Assembly (NCBI RefSeq): GCF_007992495.1
Contig: NZ_BKAJ01000141.1
Span: 1-36,530, forward strand
Reading direction: 5' to 3'
Source: Reyranella soli
GTDB taxonomy: Bacteria; Pseudomonadota; Alphaproteobacteria; Reyranellales; Reyranellaceae
Length of the DNA: 36,530 nt
The notes beneath the pieces are model-generated. The model was not told the origin of the DNA and ran no database searches. It saw only the letters and a list, made by a program, of their open reading frames with translations. The position numbers and the translations under genes were made by a program. This document shows, one piece after another, positions 24,345-32,888 of the stretch; position 1 is the first letter of the stretch, and each line of letters begins with the position of its first letter.

Positions 24345-24716
24345 ATGGCCAGAATGGATTGGGAGGATTTCCAGCGAGACCATCACCGTCCACACCTCTT
24401 GGTCGTGAGCGTAGAACCGACGACAGCACCCGAGCTTCCCGTGGTGAAGGCGGATGTCGAACGGCTTGCCGTGCGATTGGGGGCGATTGGGAATTACGCC
24501 ATCAAAGCAGAGGGCATCACAGTCTATGCCGCGTTTGAAGACAACGGCGACGCGGAACGATTTGCAGAGGTGTTCAGGCCCAAGCAGATTACCCGTGAAT
24601 CGGAATGGGCCTCGAAGGCCTGGGCGCGGATGGATGGCGCCGCTCTCCAAAGAATCGCGGACATTCTCGGAGGCGTACGGCTGACAACCAAAAGGCGAAG
24701 ATTTTCGCCGCGCTAG
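24345..24716 (+). CDS. hypothetical protein
   Basis: A 123-residue protein. It contains RPHLLVVSVEPTTAPELPVV, then VERLAVRLGAIGNYAIKAEG, ITVYAAFEDNGDAERFAEVF and a basic end (TTKRRRFSPR). The alternation of strands and helices suggests a small ferredoxin-like fold. GAGG lies 8 nt before the ATG. No family is recognised. It converges on the recombinase fragment downstream. Confidence 0.6.
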   Translation: MARMDWEDFQRDHHRPHLLVVSVEPTTAPELPVVKADVERLAVRLGAIGNYAIKAEGITVYAAFEDNGDAERFAEVFRPKQITRESEWASKAWARMDGAALQRIADILGGVRLTTKRRRFSPR

Positions 24717-24732
24717 CTTCCATCGGGCCGCG

Positions 24733-25053
24733 CTACTCGCGCGACGCAATCTGGAGGTGAGAGCCACGAGCGGCTGGGCGTCGAATACAAATTAGTCCCG
24801 CCCGCTCCATTCGCACCAGCACCCTTCCAGCCGTCATCGGGTACCATTGCTGGCCGTTTCGGAGGGTTGGTACGCCTCGACGATTTAGTTCCCGAGCTAC
24901 CGCGTTGTAGCTCATGAATCCTTCCGCCCAGATGTCCCGAATGACGGTTGCCAATGCCCGTGCGCGCAGATTAGCGGCGACCGTATGGGACAGGGCGCCC
25001 CGCCTTTGGCCCCGCCGACGTAGCACTCCGGTGGTGGGGATGGGAAATCTCAT
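24733..25053 (-). CDS. recombinase-like fragment (large serine recombinase type)
   Basis: About 106 residues. The region RARALATVIRDIWAEGFMSY, then NAVARELNRRGVPTLRNGQQ and WYPMTAGRVLVRME, matches the segment of large serine recombinases after the catalytic domain ('IARELN-x-RGI-x-T-x-x-G-x-x-W-x-x-x-x-V-x-x-x-L'). The catalytic N-terminus is missing, so it is a tail fragment or a free-standing accessory protein. It starts just inside the truncated IS66 unit, so an IS or recombination event probably cut it. Confidence 0.6.
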   Translation of the reverse strand: MRFPIPTTGVLRRRGQRRGALSHTVAANLRARALATVIRDIWAEGFMSYNAVARELNRRGVPTLRNGQQWYPMTAGRVLVRMERAGLICIRRPAARGSHLQIASRE

Positions 25054-25577
25054 TGTAGCCACACAATTTTGCATTTGCGAATCCGATGATGGAACAACCG
25101 GTGGTTCCCAATTGCATCACGGTGGGACTTCAACAACTTCGCTTTATGGGTTGTTCCAAGAAATTTCGGATATCTGCACCGACTGCTGAAGGGATTGCCG
25201 TAGCAGGACCCATGGCAGTGACAAATCAGCCGCTTAAGTGGGTCAAGCGTAATCGTCGTTCTCTCCACATCGACCACCGTCTCGATGCGCGGCAGATGCG
25301 TCGGCAGCTCGCCGCGGTTGGTCCGCCGGCGGGCGGCTCGCACCTTGCGCTCGGCCAGGTTCTTCTGCTCAGCCTCGGCCTTGTCCGCTGCCTGCTCGGC
25401 ATCCTCCAGCGCAAGCTGAAGCTGGTCCTCCGGCAAGCTCTCCGCCCGCCGGCCGAAGCGATGACGCTGGAACTCGCGGATGATCTGGCGCAGCCGCTCG
25501 CTCTCAAGCTGCTCGGCGATCAGCATCGCCTTGAGCAGGCCGGGGTCATCGGGCAGGGCATCGACTTGCGCGCTCAC
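25050..25577 (-). pseudogene. IS66-family transposase TnpC, N-terminal fragment with a foreign tail
   Basis: The first 110 residues are IS66 TnpC: LPDDPGLLKAMLIAEQLESE, LRQIIREFQRHRFGRRAESL and PRIETVVDVE. At the point where the family continues with a CPCCGG zinc motif, the sequence changes to RTTITLDPLKRLICHCHGSC and runs out over unrelated DNA. The catalytic domain is absent. The junction is near 25255. Confidence 0.85.
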
Positions 25578-25985
25578 AAGCGCAGTGGATCACAGGCATT
25601 CGCAGCTTGCGACCGTTTTGCGCCAGCCGAGTCAACTCGCCGCTGTCGGCACTGCTATCCGTCGCGGCTCATGCACACGCCGCCAGTCGAGCCCCTCCAG
25701 CAAGGCCTGTAGCTCGGCCGCGCTCAACCGCATGATCGCATCCGCTACACCGGGCCAGCGGAACTTGCCGTCCTCCAACCGCTTGCTCACCAGCACCATG
25801 CCCGTGCCGTCCCAGAAGATCAGCTTCACCCGGTCGGCCCGCTTGGCCCGGAACACATAGACCGCTCCACAGAACGGGTCCGATCCCATGGCCTCACGCA
25901 CCAGCGCCGCCAGTCCCTCCATGCCTTTGCGGAAGTCGACCGGCTTGGTCGCCACCAACACCCGAACCCCGGCGGGAACTCTGCC
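25255..25985 (-). mobile_element. IS66-family element fragment (tnpB and truncated tnpC)
   Basis: Both ends are missing: tnpC stops after about 110 codons and tnpB has lost its first codons and everything upstream, including tnpA and the inverted repeat. It is a dead internal fragment. Confidence 0.8.
25632..25961 (-). CDS. tnpB: IS66 accessory protein TnpB, start lost
   Basis: A nearly whole IS66 Orf2: LVATKPVDFRKGMEGLAALV, VYVFRAKRADRVKLIFWDGT and MVLVSKRLEDGKFRWPG. The frame continues upstream as VPAGVRV, typical of the family, then differs (RLGR) and meets a stop. The usual ATG-ile-pro start is not found, so the element is cut there; the listed start is a later in-frame codon, not a true initiation site. 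The product assists transposition in intact elements. Confidence 0.8.
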   Translation of the reverse strand: MLVATKPVDFRKGMEGLAALVREAMGSDPFCGAVYVFRAKRADRVKLIFWDGTGMVLVSKRLEDGKFRWPGVADAIMRLSAAELQALLEGLDWRRVHEPRRIAVPTAAS

Positions 25986-26076
25986 TAGTCGAAGCCAGCG
26001 TTTCGCTCAGCCCTCGGTCAGCCGTCCAGATCCGGGATGGCGCTTGCGTCTGGGCGTTGTGCTAAGTGCCGGTTCG

Positions 26077-26099
26077 CTTGGAGCAAAGGGGATCCCCCA
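26077..26099. repeat. 23-bp inverted repeat, left copy
   Basis: The exact reverse complement occurs at 35624-35646. Its middle contains GGGGATCCCC. A further shared block (AACCCCAAGGGG) lies 15 bp downstream here and 23 bp away in the right copy. Confidence 0.75.
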
Positions 26100-26255
26100 A
26101 GCACTCATTGCACCAACCCCAAGGGGACAGGTCGACGAGGTTGCCGTGGCCGATCATGACGCCGTGATACGGGGCCGCCGCGCGAAGTAGTCTTGGGTTG
26201 AGATCGCATCGCCTGTGGGTAAAACTCTGCTGGAGCTCAGCCTTAGCCTCCAGCG

Positions 26256-26708
26256 GTGCAGGAGAATGTTAACAATTACTTGGTTCTCGTAGTGCTCTCG
26301 GGCATGGGCTGCTTAGTGGCGAACGGTATGCTGGCCCACGCCGCAGACACTCCCGCGCTTCCCTCGAATGAGACTGGCAGTTCGAGGGCAGTCGAAATGC
26401 GTCCCGCTCCCGTTCCCCTTGTGAGAAAGGTCACTGCGACTTCTCGGCCTGCGCCATCGACGGGAGAACCGCCGCATCGGCCCGCCGCTGCTACGATAGA
26501 ACCCGTAGGAGGCCAGGACATGGCCGGCCCATTGGCGGGCAATGCGCTTGCCGGCGGGGCGGCGAAGGCGGTAGTCGAGGCCGACGGTTACAAACGCGTC
26601 GTTGTGCTGGGGCCAGGTCCCAGTGGCACGTGGCGAGTGAAGGGCCACCGGGGGCACACGGAAGTGCTACTGACCGTTGACGAGGCGGGCAGCGTGACCT
26701 TGGACTGA
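26256..26708 (+). CDS. secreted or membrane-anchored hypothetical protein
   Basis: A 150-residue frame. Hydrophobic N-terminus (about 8-30, LVLVVLSGMGCLVANGMLAH) with a signal-peptide end at AHAAD. A proline-rich linker follows, then a conserved-looking domain: AVVEADGYKRVVVLGPGPSG, TWRVKGHRGHTEVLLTVD. The listed GTG has no good ribosome binding site. CAGGAG stands directly before an ATG at 26265 in another frame, which reads MLTITWFS; a one-base shift there would join both frames, so a small frameshift at the start is possible. Confidence 0.6.
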   Translation: MQENVNNYLVLVVLSGMGCLVANGMLAHAADTPALPSNETGSSRAVEMRPAPVPLVRKVTATSRPAPSTGEPPHRPAAATIEPVGGQDMAGPLAGNALAGGAAKAVVEADGYKRVVVLGPGPSGTWRVKGHRGHTEVLLTVDEAGSVTLD

Positions 26709-26827
26709 ATAGCTGCTCAGGGCATGGAGACTGTCTAACAATAGAAACCGTCCGCTACGCAAGTACTGGAAGGAAACGCAGAACATTGGACGCTGGGAGC
26801 ATCGGACTACGGGGGGGGCGATGGTGA

Positions 26828-27235
26828 CTACGACCGAGAACTGAGCACACGAGGACACGTCTTCTGGCTTCTTGGTGGATGTAGCGGCGATCGCCGCGGA
26901 GGTGCTGACGCATTGCAGCCCTCTACAAGACCGAGGACGAGATCTACAGCCAACCTGGTGCAATCCGCCCGGAAAGCAGCCTGTCCCTGGTCGCCGCTCT
27001 CGAACCTTGGCTGGGCAACAAGCTTTAGTTGGCCAGAAGACCAAGCTTGCCGCCGCAATTCGCTATGCCCCGTCACGCCGGCAAAGGACTGTGCCTGTTC
27101 CTCGACGATGGTCGTGACGAGATCGTCGAACTGACAAGCCGCCCACTTGCGCTCACCGCAAGACGCTCTGTTCGCCGAGTCCGATGGCGGCGCCGAGCAC
27201 TGCGCGGTGATCGGCTCACTAATCGAGACCTGCAA
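26828..27235 (-). CDS. possible hypothetical protein
   Basis: A 135-codon frame with protein-like content: WAACQFDDLVTTIVEEQAQS, FAGVTGHSELRRQAWSSGQL and CTRLAVDLVLGLVEGCNASA. No family or clear start is recognised. A competing frame on the same strand exists at 26667-27044. It may be a remnant. Confidence 0.35.
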   Translation of the reverse strand: MQVSISEPITAQCSAPPSDSANRASCGERKWAACQFDDLVTTIVEEQAQSFAGVTGHSELRRQAWSSGQLKLVAQPRFESGDQGQAAFRADCTRLAVDLVLGLVEGCNASAPPRRSPLHPPRSQKTCPRVLSSRS

Positions 27236-27335
27236 GCTGATCGCCGTCGAACCATGTCGTTAGCTTGTTGCCGCCATCAAACAGGATCGTAGAAGGACAT
27301 CCTCAGAACCGCATCGATGAACTGCCGCCTTGGGC

Positions 27336-28154
27336 TTATCCTGTCACGACCCAGCTCAAGCCTGTAGCCTGAGAACGACGCTTGTGCTCTATCTTGACCT
27401 GCCAGTGTGAAAGCAGCTGCGGCATATTGAGATAGTTGCCGTCGAAATTGGCCAAATCGACGAGCCGTTCTCGGTCCACCACTTTGATGGTGCGCCCCCC
27501 TTTCGACAGGATATTCAGCCGGCGAAGCTCCTGGAAGGTGCGATTGATGTGGACGATCGACAGGCCCGCCGCATCCGCCAGGTCCATCTGGGTCAGCGGA
27601 ATGGTTGCGCTGTTGATGCCGACCGCTTCCCGCCGGGCCAGCTGCTCGCACAGGAGATGGGCGACGCGCTGAAGCGCTGGCTGTCGACCAACGTTGAGCA
27701 ATCTTTTGCGGAATATGCTGGCCTCGAGCATGCTGGCCCGCCACAAGGCCAGGCCCAGTGAGGGATATTGCGCGATCAGCTGCTCGAGGTCTTTGTGTTC
27801 GATGATGCCGAGCGAGCAGTCCGTCAGAGCCGTTACAGCGACTTCATTGTTGGTTTCCGGCAACACGTGCTGGTGAAGATCACAGAAGTCCCCAGAATAC
27901 TGAAATGCATAGATCTGCCGGTTGCCGTCCGGCGGCCGCTCATACAAGCAGGCGACCCCCTCCAGCAGAAGCGTTGAATGTCTCGCCGACCTGCCGGGGG
28001 CTATAATGTCTTCGCCTCGGCGGGTGCCCGCTCTCACCTTGATGCGATTGAGAACGGCATCCAATTCCGTGTCGCTGTCCACGCCCAGACTTCTGAGCTT
28101 CTGAATCAGAGGATCAAAGAGCTGTCGCCCCGATCGGTTCAGCAAACTGATCAT
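27336..28154 (-). CDS. Crp/Fnr-family transcription regulator
   Basis: A 272-residue regulator. Residues about 45-140 form a cyclic-nucleotide-binding-like sensor domain (RGEDIIAPGR, ACLYERPPDGNRQIYAFQYS, GDFCDLHQHVLP). A dimer helix follows (LARREAVGIN), then the HTH: TQMDLADAAGLSIVHINRTF, QELRRLNILSKGGRTIKVVD. The sensor domain lacks the cysteine set that binds an iron-sulfur cluster in Fnr/FixL-type proteins, so it probably senses something else. The start at 28154 is chosen because GGGA lies 7 nt upstream; an ATG 22 codons earlier adds unlikely residues. A duplicated and deleted copy lies at 18179. Confidence 0.9.
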   Translation of the reverse strand: MISLLNRSGRQLFDPLIQKLRSLGVDSDTELDAVLNRIKVRAGTRRGEDIIAPGRSARHSTLLLEGVACLYERPPDGNRQIYAFQYSGDFCDLHQHVLPETNNEVAVTALTDCSLGIIEHKDLEQLIAQYPSLGLALWRASMLEASIFRKRLLNVGRQPALQRVAHLLCEQLARREAVGINSATIPLTQMDLADAAGLSIVHINRTFQELRRLNILSKGGRTIKVVDRERLVDLANFDGNYLNMPQLLSHWQVKIEHKRRSQATGLSWVVTG

Positions 28155-28425
28155 GTACGTTCCCAAGTAGTCCCACCGAACGAACAGCGTTAGCGTGTCG
28201 CGCATTGTCGAGACGTGCATTCCCGATCCCCGCCGGCACTATTGCCGCCCTGGCTGACGATCATGCTGATGATGCTGTCGAGGCCCGCGGCGCTGCCGCG
28301 CAAACTTCAGTTTACGCGAGGCCGATCCGGTGGCCGAAAGCGGCCCGGACACTTGCCGGCGCGCAACCCCTTATTGTCCTGATTGAAGCAAGCCCGCGGT
28401 CGTGCAGAGACACGATACCGCAACG
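27336..28425. repeat. duplicated unit carrying the intact Crp/Fnr gene and its upstream region
   Basis: Homologous to 18176-18765 over the gene ends and about 250 bp upstream. Both copies are on the same strand, about 9 kb apart. Confidence 0.8.
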
Positions 28426-29150
28426 CGCCTATCAGGCGCGGTTGTACATCGCTCATTTACGACTCCCAGCTAAAGCGCTGGCGATAGCTTGAGCAGTACC
28501 CCTACCGCTCAACGTCCAACGCTTCCCACACAACACGCTCTCTATACGACAGACGCCGAGATAATTGTCTGCACAATGCAGCCACCTTTGGTGGCGAGAT
28601 GTCGCAGAGACTTCTTGCATTCACAGCTTGCAGTCGCCTTCTGCTCACAGCTCGTGGTCCCGCAAGATGTGTTGAAAAGCATGGGCCAACCGGATCTAGC
28701 GCCGAACAAGCGCACCGAGATATGCGCTTTTGATCCTTCGCGAGCACTTCCCGAGTATTTGCGTTAATTCCCAGGCACGCCCACTTCAGAAGGTCCGGTT
28801 CCACACCCGGGCTCTTCGCTTTTGGAGCTTCCGACGGTTTGGCTAGCGCAAAACGCGCTGGCGCGTCATGGGTCACGCCGCATCTCCTGTCGTTGCGCGC
28901 CAGGCGCTAGACTAGAGAAGCGGTGACAGAGCCACCAACAGCCACGGCGCTACCGTCAAGTAGTGCAATTGGTGCAACTCAAATGGTTTGTCCGCTGGAC
29001 TAAGCACTTCCTCTTGAGCCAGCAGCCGATGGGCTCATCAACAGGGCTCAGCGTCCCATAAGCAGGAATTTCGAAGCTGTTCTTCACAGGCGCATTTGGG
29101 CAGCTCACTGAAGAGTGAGCGGCGCTGGCAAGAACCCGACATAGACATGA
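28426..29150. other. stretch without a supported gene
   Basis: A minus-strand frame of 124 codons (28502-28876) has no recognised content. No RNA gene or clear repeat. The block similar to the upstream sequence of the regulator copies begins near 29125. Confidence 0.35.
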
Positions 29151-29156
29151 CCCAAC

Positions 29157-29170
29157 TTAGCGTGTGCTAA
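29157..29170. promoter_or_regulatory. inverted repeat TTAGC-N4-GCTAA upstream of regulator copy 3
   Basis: A perfect 5-4-5 inverted repeat, at the same place as TTAAC-N4-GTTAA in copy 1. Each half-site has one substitution and they compensate each other. The four-base spacer GTGT is unchanged. Confidence 0.55.
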
Positions 29171-29177
29171 TTCGCCG

Positions 29178-29485
29178 AGCCTGTCATCCTGGGCGCACTA
29201 CCGGCCGACGACGCTACTACTGCCGCGAACTACATTCGCGACCTGTGGCCGGAAACCAAGATCGTTCTTCTCTTCGAGCGTGCGTCATCGACTGACTATC
29301 AGAATTGGCAGGCATCGGAGATCGATGGATGCATTCCATTGTCCGTGTCGCCTGGTGCTCTTATCGGCATTCTTCAACAGATTCTCAAAGGAAATCTTAA
29401 GCTTCTAGTACAGGAGGCCGCGTCGGTGATCGCCTTACCCTCCGTTCAGCTACCGAGCGCACAAGTTGTGACGCATGGAGGGGTA
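29178..29485 (+). pseudogene. response-regulator-like gene, degenerate copy 3 (5' half deleted)
   Basis: The frame reads EPVILGALPADDATTAANYI, RDLWPETKIVLLFERASSTD and YQNWQASEIDGCIPLSVSPG, then ALIGILQQILKGNLKLLVQE. It is the cleanest of the three copies in its second half, but the upstream conserved block joins directly to EPVILG, so the first 60 or so residues are missing. The homology ends at about 29485. There is no start codon at the join. Orientation is opposite to copies 1 and 2. Confidence 0.7.
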
Positions 29486-29815
29486 CAGAGTAGTGCCTTA
29501 TGCGTCGCCGCGATTGCCATTTCGGCGATCTTCTTGGGATTTGGCCTCCGGACGGCGGCGTACCTGGGTTGGGTGGATCAACATCGAACCGGCCAATGGA
29601 TTCTGGACAGATATCAATCCGGACTTCAGTTTGGCATCGCTCAAGCGCATCCTATGCGCGCGAGAAGTCGTGCTTCTGCGCGACTTACAACGGACGCAAC
29701 CGGCGAAGGCCGCGTGTGATGAGGTGCCGAAGCGTTTGGTGTCGGAAGCTCTTAGGCCAGCGGCGTAGCGTGTGTCCTTGAGAGGCGGACCACGACCGAC
29801 GGAAGGGCAACGGTG

Positions 29816-29833
29816 GTACCGCCAAAGCGGTAC
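29816..29833. repeat. hairpin GTACCGC-CAAA-GCGGTAC
   Basis: A perfect 7-bp stem with a 4-base loop and no T-run after it. Its arm sequence reappears in the larger hairpin 110 bp to the right. Confidence 0.5.
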
Positions 29834-29941
29834 TCGGTTGGCAGAAATTCCTCTTCCCGCGGTGCAGCAACATGGGGCACGGTGAAAGCGTGTGGCGGAG
29901 AGGTGCTGGCCGATCAGCTATGCGCCTCTGAGTGGGAGTGT

Positions 29942-29970
29942 GGAGCGGTGCGGTGAAACCGTACCGCTCC
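29942..29970. repeat. strong hairpin with a 13-bp stem
   Basis: GGAGCGGTGCGGT pairs with ACCGTACCGCTCC (one G-U pair) around the loop GAA. No T-run follows, so it is not a typical terminator on either strand. Confidence 0.6.
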
Positions 29971-31173
29971 TACCCAACAAAGGGTGGAGCGCCATTCAGG
30001 TCTCGCGGCTCCTGGCCTGCCCCTCACTTGTCCTCGGGGACAAGGGAGCCGGTCTAGGTCCAGCTGTTTGTCGCGACCCTCTTTTACGGTCCGAAAAAAG
30101 TTGTGCTCCAGTTGCTCCCGACTGCAAAGCAATTCCGGCGTCATGTTTCTTCAGTTCGGCCGTCAGTGCCCTGGCAGGCTCTCTCTTAAGATTGAACGGC
30201 CGTCCCGCGCCCTGGTCATGTTCCGAGGTCTAACAAGACATCAACCGGTCACGAATGCCCGCCAGCTTGCCGCCGTTGCTCCCGTGCGTCTGAGCCTCCC
30301 CCAAGGTGGTGAATGCCGCATGAGAAGCGTAGCGCCGTCCGGAACCCAAGCCGGGCGGCGCTTCCGTTGATGTCCCTCGAAGGCTGCACGCCGCGGCTGC
30401 GCGCGCCGCGCTGACTATGCTGGCACTCGATTGTGGGATCGTGAGCGGAGGCGCCTCGGCGCTTTTCCCCTACGATTGACCGATGGCGACCAACCGGACC
30501 ACTCGCGCTATAAGATTGTGCCGATTGGCAGCTAATAAACCGGCTTCGCGCTACGTTGACGGAGTCATCCGCCGCCAAGCCCGTACACGCTGTCGCTCGC
30601 CGCCTATGTCGGCGCCTGCGCGCCAGTGTCGACGCAAATGTCATCGCCCAGGTCCATCGCCGTTCGGGTGCGGCCGTCCCGCGGAGAGCGCTTAGCCGTC
30701 TTCGCGACGGCAGGCCGCGGGGCGCCATCGAAGATCCATTAGCGGCAGATCGGCCGACACGGGTTCTTTGGTGGTACTGCACGCAGATGTGGCCTTGCTG
30801 CCAGACAGCGCCGACGCCCCACAGCTAGGCTCGATCAGCCGCGCGCCAGATCCTGCCAGATCTGTTTTGCGGTTAGGCTCGGGAGAGACTTCAGCCCTCC
30901 CGGGCCGCCCCCGGGTCTCCACCGAGCGTGAGCGGCCGGAACGGCCGTTGACGGGCTCTTCCTTCAAGTTGGTTCCGCTCCGTTCGGCCTACACTGACGT
31001 GTCCTTGCCTCTGTTCGGCCCACACTTGCGGAGCGGCAAGATTCTCCGCAGCCCGAGTGGTCTGAACAAGAGTCAGCTTCTATCTCGGGATAGAGCGGTG
31101 CAAATGTAGCCTCTCGGCGAGCCTTTGGCCTCGATCCCTCCCATTACCGTCTCTCAGAAAAGCGGGAAAACAC

Positions 31174-31659
31174 ATGCCTGAATACCTGGATGAGTATCTG
31201 CAACACATGGCTCAATACCTGCAACGCGTGCCCGATTACCTCCCTGAGAACTGGATCATTATCGGTGCACTGCTTGGCATACTGCTACTCGCGTTTCTCT
31301 CTTGGGTGGTTAGCCGGTCCAGACTCATTAGGCTGCGCGAGGCAGCCACGTACGTCATCGGTGAAACCGATCGCCGGGTAGGGTTATGGCTGCAGTTGCA
31401 CCCAGAACTAGCAGCGGAACCGGGTTCCTTGGGCCGGCAAGGGCCGCTAGGGACAAGTGACCTCGTCGTAGTCGTTGAGGAAAGTGGTTCGAAGGAGCTT
31501 AACAGCCGTCTCGTGACAGTCACGCAAGTCATGGTCTCTGTCGCTATACTGGGCGCGGCTCTCTATGTGATCTTCTTTGAACAGTACGCCTCGAGCGACA
31601 CCACGTGGGCCTATGGCATTGTCGGGACCGTCGTCGGCTATTGGCTAAAGGGAAAGTAA
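31174..31659 (+). CDS. membrane protein with two or three transmembrane helices
   Basis: A 161-residue protein. The first 22 residues are an amphipathic segment with repeated YL pairs (EYLDEYLQHMAQYLQRVPDY). A helix at about 27-47 (WIIIGALLGILLLAFLSWVV), a charged 65-residue soluble part, then helices at about 118-137 (VMVSVAILGAALYVIFF) and 143-158 (TWAYGIVGTVVGYWLKG). No family is recognised; two C-terminal helices after a cytoplasmic or periplasmic domain are common in small channel-like proteins. GCGGGA precedes the ATG at moderate spacing. Confidence 0.65.
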   Translation: MPEYLDEYLQHMAQYLQRVPDYLPENWIIIGALLGILLLAFLSWVVSRSRLIRLREAATYVIGETDRRVGLWLQLHPELAAEPGSLGRQGPLGTSDLVVVVEESGSKELNSRLVTVTQVMVSVAILGAALYVIFFEQYASSDTTWAYGIVGTVVGYWLKGK

Positions 31660-31840
31660 GCTCACGGACCTCGGCTTCGTATATCTCCCAACAAGCCGCT
31701 CAGAACGCCTCCCTAGCGCAGCTCGACGAATCCCAAGCCTCATCGTCAGCGGCCCCTCGTGTCGTGGACCGGGACTTATCCGGGGTAGCCTAGATCTGCT
31801 GCACTAGCCGTGGTGAGGAACGACCGATCGGCCGCAGTAA

Positions 31841-32355
31841 TGGATCAAGCCGCAGCTCGCGCGACTGGTAGACGAGGCGCCGGCGGGCGTCGGCTGGGTT
31901 GCACGAGATCAAGTACGACGGCTATCGGATGCACGCCCGAATCGACGGCGGCAAGACGGTACTGCTCACGCGCATGGCCTGGACTGGTCACATCGCTACC
32001 GGCGCACGGTAGGGGCGCTACAGCGGCTGCCCGTTAAGTCTGCCCATCTCGACGCCGAGCTGTGCGCTCTCAATGCCGAGGGTGTGCCGGTGTTCAACCG
32101 GGCTCTGGGCCGCCATGGACGAGGGCCGCACCGATCAGCTCGTCTTCTTCGCCTTCGATCTCCCGCTTGCCAAGCCCCCGCCGTCCGACGGCCGATTCGG
32201 CTTCCCGCTGAATCTGCCGCGCGTGCACTGGGTGCGCGCCCCGAGGTCGCTATGGAAGTGAACCTATGTGACGTGGACCGCTGACAATCTGTCGCGGCGT
32301 CGTATCAGGCGCGACGGAAGGACAAGCCAGCGCGGAAGTTGGTGCGGTCTATTTC
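31841..32355 (+). pseudogene. ligD: ATP-dependent DNA ligase LigD, frameshifted and deleted remnant
   Basis: The ligase start of a LigD-type enzyme from non-homologous end joining. Pieces in successive frames: WIKPQLARLVDEAPAGVGWV, then HEIKYDGYRMHARIDGGKTV (with the lysine-adenylation motif K-x-D-G), DWSHRYRRTVGALQRLPVKS, AHLDAELCALNAEGVPVFN and MDEGRTDQLVFFAFDL. Three frameshifts separate them. Near 32300 the sequence YQARRKDKPARKLVR resembles the end of the LigD ligase domain (R-x-D-K-P-A-x-x-V), so the middle of the gene is deleted. Not functional. No Ku gene is visible. Confidence 0.7.
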
Positions 32356-32597
32356 CCATCCTCAGGGCGCCCGAGGGCTATTGAAGCGGCGCGCGTTGGC
32401 ACTGCTGCGCACTCAGGGGCTCAACGTCACGTCAATGTTCGGTGTTATATTGCATATGGGGAGTACGACAACGCTCATAAACAACCGGGACCGGGTATCG
32501 TCTGGGCCGAGGGCCCGACCTTGGGTCGTATGCAGTCCGTTCTGCCCATCACGCCCTTACACGCGTCGAGCCAGCCACCGCACGGACGAAACGACCG

Positions 32598-32840
32598 ATG
32601 CCAGACGATGACGCGGCCATCCTTGAAGCAGTGCTGAGCGAAATCGACGCCTTGCTACGCCGCAGCCTTGAAGAGAGCCAATTGGAAGTACCCCGCTTGA
32701 TCATAGCCGTGACGAAGGACGGCTAGGCCGTCCTGCGCCGCAACGTCGGCGCCGATATGCTTCGGTCAATCGGCGAGGACATTATCGAAATCGCCGACGA
32801 GATCGCGCGCGAGCCGACGGAAGACCATACGATGCATTGA
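32598..32840 (+). pseudogene. small hypothetical gene interrupted by an amber codon
   Basis: The frame reads MPDDDAAILEAVLSEIDALL, RRSLEESQLEVPRLIIAVTK, DG, then TAG, and continues AVLRRNVGADMLRSIGEDII and EIADEIAREPTEDHTMH to TGA. Both halves look like one acidic helical protein of about 80 residues. Nothing but the single stop at codon 43 breaks it. No family is recognised. Confidence 0.55.
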
Positions 32841-32888
32841 ACCAAAGGGAGCTTGACCTCTGTTAAGCGGCTCGGTGACGCTACCCCC

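Larger units (their letters stand above)
29500..31170. other. long gene-poor stretch with two hairpins
   Basis: About 1.7 kb with only unsupported frames. Plus-strand frames near 29475-29768 (WVGWINIEPANGFWTDINPD) look partly protein-like. The two hairpins at 29816 and 29942 are the only clear structures; I see no tRNA. Confidence 0.35.

Noticed and set aside
25086..25712. Plus-strand frame of 208 codons
   Set aside because: Antisense to the IS66 genes, where the coding strand is certain from the TnpB and TnpC motifs.
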